In this document: positions 1 to 4,244 of the stretch, one piece after another
Position numbering within the stretch: position 1 is the stretch's first letter
How the letters are laid out: every line of letters starts with the position of its first letter
Source of the DNA: Acidobacteriota bacterium
GTDB taxonomy: Bacteria > Acidobacteriota > Terriglobia > Acidiferrales > UBA7541
Direction of reading: 5' to 3'
DNA length: 5,327 bases
Assembly: GCA_003131985.1 (NCBI GenBank)
Contig: PKWH01000350.1
Coordinates: 7,188 to 12,514, forward strand
Made by a program: the position numbers and the translations under genes
Notes under the pieces: generated by a model
What the model was told of the DNA's origin: nothing
Database searches by the model: none
What the model saw: the letters and a program-made list of their open reading frames with translations, nothing else

Positions 1-281
1 AAATCCGTGACGCACCTTTGCGGATTCGTCGCGCCCGGAATATTCAGGTAGAAAATCCCGTGAAACCAATCGCCTTGATAGGTCTGTTCCTGCGGAGTAT
101 AGAGAGTTCCCTTAAGAATGCCGTAGCTGGCTAATGGCATGGAGGGGAGTATTAAAGCGATTACCGCCCAAAACAAGTAATATATCCGCACGTTGCGCGG
201 CACACGTTTCGAGCTGCCGGCATCGCGGAACAGCCCAACCGGATGCGTCGCGAAAGTAATTGAGGTAGCTAGACTGGCCAT
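1..281 (-). CDS. Partial membrane-anchored or exported protein of unknown function (N-terminal 93 aa)
   Basis: This reading frame stays open on the minus strand to the left edge, so its C-terminus is missing. I do not recognise the family. About 30 polar and basic residues come first (ending KRVPRNVR). A hydrophobic segment follows at residues 32-52 (IYYLFWAVIALILPSMPLAS). Then comes a soluble-looking stretch with YTPQEQTYQGDWFHGIFYLN (residues 61-80), which reads like real protein. One hydrophobic segment near the N-terminus suggests a signal anchor or signal peptide. The start is uncertain. The ATG at 281 has no clear Shine-Dalgarno. A GTG at codon 27 would give a more typical signal peptide (MPRNVR plus the hydrophobic core), but it also lacks a good ribosome site. 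The gene diverges from the secreted protein at 407. Confidence 0.6.
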   Translation of the reverse strand, partial: MASLATSITFATHPVGLFRDAGSSKRVPRNVRIYYLFWAVIALILPSMPLASYGILKGTLYTPQEQTYQGDWFHGIFYLNIPGATNPQRCVTD

Positions 282-394
282 GGACACAACGGGCTTGCAC
301 CTCAGAAACCGAAGAGCGCGGCACGCTACATTTTGCGTCCCGTTTTTTATTGCCTGCTCGCATCTTCCTTCTCGCCATCGCGTCTAATGCTCCC

Positions 395-400
395 GGGAGG
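395..400 (+). promoter_or_regulatory. Ribosome binding site GGGAGG that fixes the start at 407
   Basis: GGGAGG lies 6 nt before the ATG at 407. An in-frame ATG at 350 would make the protein 19 residues longer, but it has no such site and would bury the signal peptide. The site therefore favours 407. Confidence 0.8.
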
Positions 401-406
401 ATTCAC

Positions 407-970
407 ATGAAACTAGCTGCGCTTTTTCTATTTGTGACATTGACTGCGGCCGCTCAAACACCGCCGCCAGCCCGTCCCGCAACTGACCCCGATAAAATCG
501 CGGATGCGCTGCGCGCCGGACCCACTTTTATTACCAAGGATGCGACGATTCTAGATTGGCCGACGACAAAGGGCGGTGAATATCGTGTGTTGCGAAAGGG
601 AGCCAGTGAATGGACGTGCCTTCCAGCGTTCCCGGGCTATTCACATGACGAACCGGGCTGCTTCGATCCGGCGTTCATGCAATGGATCAAGCAAAGTTTA
701 GCCGGTCAAGAGCCGCACATCGAGACGGTCGGCATTGCGTACATGTATGTTGGGGCTTGGGTGCCGAACAAGTCGGGCGATGCTAACACTCCGAAGGGCG
801 AAGATTTTCACGTGGGTCCGCACATCATGATCGTGAGTCCGCATGAAAATCAGAAAGAGCTGGAGGCCTTTAGTCACGACGGATCCAACGGCATGCCCTA
901 CGTCGCCCATCTTCCCGGCGGCACCGATCTCTATCTGGTAATCCCATACCATCAATCGGACGAGCACTGA
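407..970 (+). CDS. Small secreted protein of unknown function, 187 aa
   Basis: The function is not recognised. The protein begins with a clear signal peptide: MKLAALFLFVTLTAAA with probable cleavage after A16. A short Pro/Ala linker (residues 17-27) leads into a compact soluble domain of about 160 residues. That domain has two cysteines (C71 in EWTCLP and C85 in EPGCFD), which could form a disulfide after export. It also has a Trp/Tyr-rich centre (IAYMYVGAW, 110-118), a strand-like GPHIMIVSP (137-145) and a C-terminal DLYLVIPYH (174-182). I have an impression of similar uncharacterised bacterial proteins with a TCLP motif and a late PHIMIV-like strand, but cannot confirm it here. The gene seems to stand alone: the neighbour to the left diverges and the DUF3300 gene converges from the right. 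Export is well supported by sequence; any enzymatic role would be guesswork. Confidence 0.8.
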   Translation: MKLAALFLFVTLTAAAQTPPPARPATDPDKIADALRAGPTFITKDATILDWPTTKGGEYRVLRKGASEWTCLPAFPGYSHDEPGCFDPAFMQWIKQSLAGQEPHIETVGIAYMYVGAWVPNKSGDANTPKGEDFHVGPHIMIVSPHENQKELEAFSHDGSNGMPYVAHLPGGTDLYLVIPYHQSDEH

Positions 971-1005
971 AACCGACCCTGCACCCTTCTGGCCCAGAGG
1001 AACGA

Positions 1006-1046
1006 CGAGCGCTGTGCGAAGGGCGCGGGTTTTGATCTTGCGCTCG
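1006..1046. other. 7-bp inverted repeat (possible stem-loop) in the convergent intergenic region
   Basis: The arms CGAGCGC (1006-1012) and GCGCTCG (1040-1046) are perfect complements around a 27-nt loop, about 36 bp after the stop of the secreted-protein gene. There is no T-run after it, so it is not a standard intrinsic terminator. It may be a transcript-end structure or chance in GC-rich sequence. Confidence 0.25.
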
Positions 1047-1116
1047 CGAATTGCTTAGCGTGCTATTTGGAGACACATTTGGAAACGTCTATTAACTTCT
1101 CGCGCGACTTCACCCT

Positions 1117-1130
1117 GGCTCGACCGAGCC
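1117..1130 (-). terminator. Short hairpin directly after the DUF3300 stop codon
   Basis: GGCTCG-GT-CGAGCC abuts the TAA (1131-1133) on the minus strand. In practice it would fold as a 5-bp stem with a GGTC loop. No U-tract follows, so terminator activity is possible but weakly supported. It sits between two convergent genes, where a structure at transcript ends is plausible. Confidence 0.3.
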
Positions 1131-2480
1131 TTACTTCGGCTGCGGTTGGTCCGATGATTTCGACGGTTTCTGTGTCGCGGGTTTTGACTGCGACCTCGAC
1201 GAAGGCTTGGACTGCGTTTTCGGCTGGGTCGCAGGCTTTGGCTGCGGTTTTGGTTGTGCCGCCGGCTTAGGTTGTACCGCCGGTTTCGGCTGCGACGTTG
1301 GCCTTTGCGCCGGTTTCGGCTGCGACGTTGGCCGTTGCGACGGCTTCGTGTCGGGCTTTGGCGTTGGCCGTGGCGTTGGCTTCGGCTGTGGCTTCGTATC
1401 AGGATTTGGCTTCGTACCGGGGCTCGGCCTTGTACCGGGACTCGGCTTCGTTCCCGGGGTCGGCTTTGTTCCCGGAGTGGGCCTCGTTCCCGGGCGCGTT
1501 GTGCCCGGCTTTGTGCCTGGTCTTGTTCCGGGCTTTGGAGTCGGCCTTGGTTGTGGGCGCGTAGGACGATTGCCGCCGGGGCGATTGCCGGGTCCCCACG
1601 GTTTACTCGGACGATTAACGGGACGACTGCTCGGTGGCCGATAGTTCGGCGGGCGATAGCCCCAATTGCCGCCGTAGCCCGGACGATCTCGATAGTACAC
1701 GGGACGCGGGCGATACCACCGGTTCGGAGGACGATACGGATTTCCCCATCCGCCCCAGACGGTGTGATTGTAATAGGCGCGACGCGATCCCCAATTCCAT
1801 CCCCAACCGCCCCATCCCCACGGGCGGTTATCAACCAGCAGCGCGCCAATCCCAATGCCTACTCCGAAAGTGATGAACGAAGTGGCCACCACTCCGCCCG
1901 CCGGACGAATATAAACCACGGTGGGATCGTAAACCGGAACATAGACCACTTGCGGATTGGTCGGCTGGATTACGTAAACCGTCTGCCCGGCGGGCTGCTG
2001 CACCTCCACCTGCACTTGCTCGTTGGTGCGCAATGCGCCCGAGGCATACGCCTGTGCGCGCAATCGCTGAATCGAATCGGTCACAGACGCTTGGTCCGCC
2101 GAAAATGCGACGCCGATAGCGGTGTAATCGTCGATGTTCTCCGCCATCATCGTGACCACTTGCGGAAAATTCACCAGCGCGATGAACGCCGGATCGAACC
2201 CCGCCGCTTGCGCCGCATCGGTGAGCGCAGTGCCGGTGAGATCGGGATTTTGTATCAGCCAATTATCAACGTCGAGAATTTCCTGCGGGTCCGTGCACGC
2301 GGTCGTGATCTGCGCCAGCAGAGAATCAGGATAGAGCGCCACCGGCGCCAACAACTGATCCAGTTGGTCAGCAGTGGGAGGAGCAGCGTCGTCCTGCGCG
2401 CGGACCAGCGGCACAAAGTCTTGAGAAAATACCAGCGCGATGAGTAAAACAACCGCCGTGATAGCACGTTTTCGTAGCAT
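1131..2480 (-). CDS. DUF3300 family exported protein with long cationic proline-rich tail, 449 aa
   Basis: This is a DUF3300 protein, the family of E. coli YacH, whose biochemical role is unknown. A signal peptide covers residues 1-28 (basic MLRKR, hydrophobic AVVLLIALVF, cleavage near VRA/QDD). The conserved core spans about 37-190. It includes LDQLLAPVALYPDSLLAQIT (40-59), DVDNWL (70-75) and the signature NPQVVYVPVYDPTVVY (175-190). A hydrophobic glycine stretch follows at 197-216 and may be a membrane segment. Residues 219-275 are rich in Gly, Trp, Tyr, Arg and Asn (WGWGGWGWNWG). Residues 281-449 are low-complexity, with 36 Lys/Arg against three Asp and no Glu, built from PGTKP-like and QPKPA-like units. 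The start is firm: GGAGG lies 6 nt before the ATG. The protein probably acts in the periplasm or envelope. The basic tail could bind anionic polymers such as LPS, peptidoglycan or nucleic acid, which is inference only. Confidence 0.92.
   Translation of the reverse strand: MLRKRAITAVVLLIALVFSQDFVPLVRAQDDAAPPTADQLDQLLAPVALYPDSLLAQITTACTDPQEILDVDNWLIQNPDLTGTALTDAAQAAGFDPAFIALVNFPQVVTMMAENIDDYTAIGVAFSADQASVTDSIQRLRAQAYASGALRTNEQVQVEVQQPAGQTVYVIQPTNPQVVYVPVYDPTVVYIRPAGGVVATSFITFGVGIGIGALLVDNRPWGWGGWGWNWGSRRAYYNHTVWGGWGNPYRPPNRWYRPRPVYYRDRPGYGGNWGYRPPNYRPPSSRPVNRPSKPWGPGNRPGGNRPTRPQPRPTPKPGTRPGTKPGTTRPGTRPTPGTKPTPGTKPSPGTRPSPGTKPNPDTKPQPKPTPRPTPKPDTKPSQRPTSQPKPAQRPTSQPKPAVQPKPAAQPKPQPKPATQPKTQSKPSSRSQSKPATQKPSKSSDQPQPK
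1278..1337 (-). repeat. 30-bp tandem repeat, two copies, inside the DUF3300 tail
   Basis: Copies at 1278-1307 and 1308-1337 match at 29 of 30 bases. The differing base is T versus G at the 27th position on the plus strand. Each encodes the ten-residue unit QRPTSQPKPA (roughly residues 382-401). The near identity at DNA level, not only at protein level, suggests a recent duplication by slippage or recombination. Confidence 0.9.
1389..1532 (-). repeat. Degenerate PGT(K/R)P repeat array in the DUF3300 tail
   Basis: Residues 317-364 consist of PGTRP, PGTKP, PGTTRP and then hexapeptide units of the form (T/S/N)PGT(K/R)P, ending in NPDTKP. At DNA level the units are about 15-18 bp and diverged at third positions, so the array looks older than the 30-bp repeat further on. 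It predicts an extended, flexible, positively charged polypeptide. Confidence 0.8.
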
Positions 2481-2486
2481 GGAATT

Positions 2487-2491
2487 CCTCC
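2487..2491 (-). promoter_or_regulatory. Ribosome binding site GGAGG of the DUF3300 gene
   Basis: On the minus strand GGAGG is followed by AATTCC and then the ATG at 2480, a 6-nt spacing. It confirms the start of the signal peptide. Confidence 0.85.
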
Positions 2492-2519
2492 GTCCCCCGC
2501 AAATCTCCGATGCGCGGGT

Positions 2520-2550
2520 ATTGTAGCACTAAGACCGTCCGGCGTGTGGA
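2520..2550 (-). promoter_or_regulatory. Candidate sigma-70-like promoter of the DUF3300 gene
   Basis: On the minus strand TACAAT (2520-2525) matches the -10 consensus at five of six bases. It is preceded by TCCACA (2545-2550), a four-of-six -35 with a long 19-bp spacer. Transcription would begin near 2513 and give a leader of about 30 nt carrying GGAGG. The -10 is convincing in position and sequence; the -35 is weak. Confidence 0.4.
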
Positions 2551-2762
2551 CGAGCCTTACCCCGAACGGGAAGTTCGTTGAAGCCAAGCAGAGAGAACTT
2601 AGGAGTGAACTATCGGTGAGGCCTCGTCAGCCCGAACTCCGAGGCGACAGACTGAAGATCGCAGCGTCAAGACCCGCACCTATCAAAGACCAAAGAGTGC
2701 GCACCTTCAAAAGCAGGTATTCACTTGGTCGGTTGCGGAACCTCGGCCACTCGCCTTTGAAT
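2551..2762. other. Noncoding spacer without a supported gene
   Basis: No convincing gene lies between the DUF3300 promoter and the hairpin at 2763. A 90-codon plus-strand frame starting at a GTG near 2544 crosses it, but it overlaps the DUF3300 promoter, has no ribosome site and looks like basic filler protein. The only structure seen is a small 6-bp inverted repeat, GCCTCG (2621-2626) and CGAGGC (2640-2645). Confidence 0.5.
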
Positions 2763-2806
2763 TTCGCTCGCGTGACTCTCATTAGGCGAGAAATCACGCG
2801 AGCGAA
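2763..2806 (-). terminator. Strong 13-bp-stem hairpin downstream of the two-gene unit
   Basis: TTCGCTCGCGTGA (2763-2775) and TCACGCGAGCGAA (2794-2806) are perfectly complementary. An inner TCTC/GAGA stem (2777-2780 with 2788-2791) continues past a small C/AA bulge and closes on a 7-nt loop. On the minus strand it begins 6 nt after the TAG (2813-2815) of the 101-aa gene, the expected place for a terminator or an mRNA-protecting 3' structure. The sequence after it is ATTCAAAGG, not a U-run, so intrinsic termination is not textbook. It could instead be a dispersed palindromic repeat of REP type. Confidence 0.6.
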
Positions 2807-2812
2807 CCATGC

Positions 2813-3118
2813 CTAGCTTTTCAAGATCGTAGCTATCGCTATGAGCAGAAACCCTATGGTCATAAACAAACGGCTCACCGTGTCTTGGGCCTCTCTCGAA
2901 ACAACACCCTTCCTGAAAGCTTCGAGATAGTTGTACCAGGAAACGGTTACGCCCACCGCGACTACCAGCAGCCAGATTGCAGCGAACCTTGGAATGGTTG
3001 CGTAGTAGTGAAGCCCGAGGTAACCACAAACCACCAAGTCAAAAGCCGCTATTGCACTCACGAGGTAAAACCAAACGGTTAACACTGTGCCAATTTCCCT
3101 TTCCGCTATCGTGTTCAA
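2813..3118 (-). CDS. Small three-helix inner-membrane protein, 101 aa, TTG start
   Basis: No family is recognised. Three hydrophobic segments are visible at about 11-33 (including TVWFYLVSAIAAFDLVV), 43-63 (including IWLLVVAVGVTVSWY) and 84-99 (LFMTIGFLLIAIATIL). The polar N-terminus MNTIAEREIG precedes helix 1, and a basic loop EAFRKGVVSREAQD lies between helices 2 and 3. The start codon is TTG, supported by AAAGGAG 8 nt upstream. The next in-frame Met is M86, which would leave almost nothing. It follows the exported 252-aa protein gene by 24 bp on the same strand, so the two are probably co-transcribed. A strong hairpin comes right after its stop. The size and topology would fit an immunity or accessory protein for its partner, but that is inferred only from arrangement. 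Confidence 0.72.
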   Translation of the reverse strand: MNTIAEREIGTVLTVWFYLVSAIAAFDLVVCGYLGLHYYATIPRFAAIWLLVVAVGVTVSWYNYLEAFRKGVVSREAQDTVSRLFMTIGFLLIAIATILKS

Positions 3119-3126
3119 AAGAGTAG

Positions 3127-3133
3127 CTCCTTT
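3127..3133 (-). promoter_or_regulatory. Ribosome binding site AAAGGAG that selects a TTG start
   Basis: AAAGGAG on the minus strand lies 8 nt before TTG at 3118 and inside the 24-bp gap after the upstream gene's stop. No ATG or GTG is available at suitable spacing in this frame, so the site decides the start. Confidence 0.75.
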
Positions 3134-3142
3134 CCGAGAAGG

Positions 3143-3901
3143 TTACGAGCAGAATATCCCTCCGGCCGCTATCACGAGTCCGGCAACTGCAATCCCCGCG
3201 CCTACAGGTCCCCCACAAGCGAAGCCAACGATTCCCGCATAGAGTCCCGCGACGGCCAGGTTAAATCCGCAATTCACCTGGATAAGTATCCCGCCATTGT
3301 GACGTGTGTTCACCTGGGCCGAAATGGAATTAAGGGCGCTCACAATCTGTGCATCATATGCCGACAAACCCGAAGTCTGCACGGCACTAAGAAACGCCTC
3401 TCGCTCTGATAGCGTTGGAGTCGTCATCGATTGAACGTAAGCGCTATACGTGGTTACTACTCCCGAACTCTGAAGGGACGCGTATCCAGCCTGGAGTTGA
3501 GCCGTGGTGAGTGTCGTACTGGTGAACAGATCAGAATTGTCCAGAATCCAAGTCTCGATGGTTTTCGTAAATCCCGTTTCGTCCTGGTTCCCAAAGTAGG
3601 ATTGAAGAGCAGTAGCGGCTGCCGAATAAGTGCTCGCCGTTGCTGTGTTCGCCGCTACCGCACTATTCAACGCGATCATTTTCGTTTGCATGGTCTGCAC
3701 CACGGAAATACTTAGGCTCGACGGGATGGCTGGCCCTGCAACGCCAAGCCCTGTTGGGTGGGTAGCGCCGCCGCCCGGTGATGGCGCTGGCTGCACTTGA
3801 GTAGTCGCCGATTGGCCTTGCTGTTGCGCTTGTAGAGCTGGAACGAATAACAAGCCAGCCGCGAGGATCACAGAAAGAAACTGCCTGATTGAACCTTTCA
3901 T
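3143..3901 (-). CDS. Exported protein with glycine-zipper, Cys-containing hydrophobic C-terminus, 252 aa
   Basis: I do not recognise the family. A signal peptide is clear: MKGSIRQ, then hydrophobic FLSVILAAGLLFVPAL, with cleavage near A25 before QQQGQ. Residues 26-60 are a Gln/Pro/Gly/Ala-rich linker. Residues 62-200 are Ser/Thr/Ala-rich and look helical, with few charges (WILDNSDLF, LSEREAFLSAV). The last 50 residues differ: VNCGFNLAVAGLYAGIVGFACGG is summarised as a hydrophobic Gly/Ala segment running to the terminal GGIFCS. It has GxxxG spacings at G219/G223 and G226/G230/G234 and three cysteines at 211, 229 and 251. Glycine zippers of this kind pack helices in membranes and occur in pore-forming peptides. 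AAGGAG lies 8 nt before the ATG. The gene leads a probable two-gene unit with the 101-aa membrane protein. A secreted membrane-active effector is one reading; an outer-membrane or structural protein is another. Confidence 0.78.
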   Translation of the reverse strand: MKGSIRQFLSVILAAGLLFVPALQAQQQGQSATTQVQPAPSPGGGATHPTGLGVAGPAIPSSLSISVVQTMQTKMIALNSAVAANTATASTYSAAATALQSYFGNQDETGFTKTIETWILDNSDLFTSTTLTTAQLQAGYASLQSSGVVTTYSAYVQSMTTPTLSEREAFLSAVQTSGLSAYDAQIVSALNSISAQVNTRHNGGILIQVNCGFNLAVAGLYAGIVGFACGGPVGAGIAVAGLVIAAGGIFCS

Positions 3902-3909
3902 TTGTGTGT

Positions 3910-3915
3910 CTCCTT
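3910..3915 (-). promoter_or_regulatory. Ribosome binding site AAGGAG of the 252-aa exported protein
   Basis: AAGGAG on the minus strand, 8 nt before the ATG at 3901, is a strong site and supports this start, which also gives a full signal peptide. Confidence 0.8.
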
Positions 3916-3928
3916 GTTTTGATTTTAA

Positions 3929-3942
3929 GTCCCAGCCGGGAC
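3929..3942 (-). other. Small hairpin in the leader of the exported-protein gene
   Basis: GTCCC-GGCT-GGGAC forms a 5-bp stem with a 4-nt loop, 13 bp upstream of the ribosome site. It does not cover that site. It may protect the leader or be chance. Confidence 0.3.
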
Positions 3943-3962
3943 GGGCACACTCTACGCAAGTA

Positions 3963-3992
3963 GATATATAAGTAAAGGCGCAATATGATGAA
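3963..3992 (-). promoter_or_regulatory. Weak candidate promoter for the 3901-2813 unit
   Basis: On the minus strand TATATC (3963-3968) lies 18 bp after TTCATC (3987-3992), inside the most AT-rich patch of this intergenic region. The hexamers match consensus at four and three positions, so this is only a candidate. The patch itself is the likeliest promoter location for the two-gene unit. Confidence 0.25.
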
Positions 3993-4016
3993 TTAATATG
4001 GAGTACCCCCGCCGTA

Positions 4017-4114
4017 GCTTCCGTGAAGCCGCTTGTGGTAAATCCGTACGTGAGTTTGCTACCCAGGTTTCCGCGAGGTAGCCGTACACCACGCTCGCGG
4101 ATGGATAGGTGTAC
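4017..4114. other. Cluster of three consecutive stem-loops in an intergenic region (possible structured RNA)
   Basis: Three perfect inverted repeats follow one another. The first is GCTTC-CGT-GAAGC (4017-4029). The second is GCTACC (4058-4063) with GGTAGC (4077-4082). The third is GTACACC (4084-4090) with GGTGTAC (4108-4114). They lie in the spacer between two divergent genes, which holds no convincing protein. Read on the minus strand they would sit upstream of the candidate promoter of the exported-protein gene, or in a longer leader. Read on the plus strand they could belong to a separate transcript. I match them to no known riboswitch class. Confidence 0.3.
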
Positions 4115-4232
4115 CCCGAACCGTAAGAACGTAAATTGGCGAGTGTTGCGCGCTTCGCTTTCTGAGCGGTGCGGGTTGTGACGTTTGCGGGTGCTCGCGA
4201 AATTCTCTCGCGCCCCTCAATCACGCCAGCCG

Positions 4233-4238
4233 TATACT
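4233..4238 (+). promoter_or_regulatory. Candidate -10 element placed for leaderless transcription of the MgtC/DUF4010 gene
   Basis: TATACT matches the -10 consensus at five of six bases and ends 6 nt before the ATG at 4245. Transcription would therefore begin at or next to the start codon. No Shine-Dalgarno sequence precedes this ATG, which fits a leaderless mRNA. No good -35 hexamer is seen at 16-18 bp. Confidence 0.4.
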
Positions 4239-4244
4239 ACGGCC

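Noticed and set aside
112..378. 88-codon minus-strand frame near the left edge
   Set aside because: It overlaps the more natural partial frame ending at the left edge, lacks a ribosome site and has filler-like composition.
1055..1855. 266-codon minus-strand frame rich in Arg/Ser/Gln
   Set aside because: It is the DUF3300 tail read in another frame. The RS-like look is produced by the repeated DNA.
1254..2447. 397-codon plus-strand frame opposite the DUF3300 gene (and a 145-codon Gly/Phe/Val-rich one at 1207-1644)
   Set aside because: Both are antisense shadows of the Pro/Lys/Gly-rich repeats. The DUF3300 frame has a signal peptide, a ribosome site and known motifs; the shadows have none.
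2544..2816. 90-codon plus-strand frame starting at GTG
   Set aside because: It overlaps the DUF3300 promoter, spans the hairpin, has no ribosome site and no recognisable motif.
3998..4081. 27-codon plus-strand peptide starting MEYPRRSFREA
   Set aside because: There is no ribosome site, it is very short, and it lies in the stem-loop region. It could be a gene remnant, but nothing identifies it.
4196..4212. 5-bp inverted repeat CGCGA/TCGCG just upstream of the MgtC/DUF4010 start
   Set aside because: It is too short to separate from background in this GC-rich sequence, and no second copy supports an operator.
3952..4224. 90-codon minus-strand frame upstream of the exported-protein gene
   Set aside because: It has a GTG start without a ribosome site and covers the AT-rich promoter patch and the stem-loops. 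A short hydrophobic end is not enough to call a gene.
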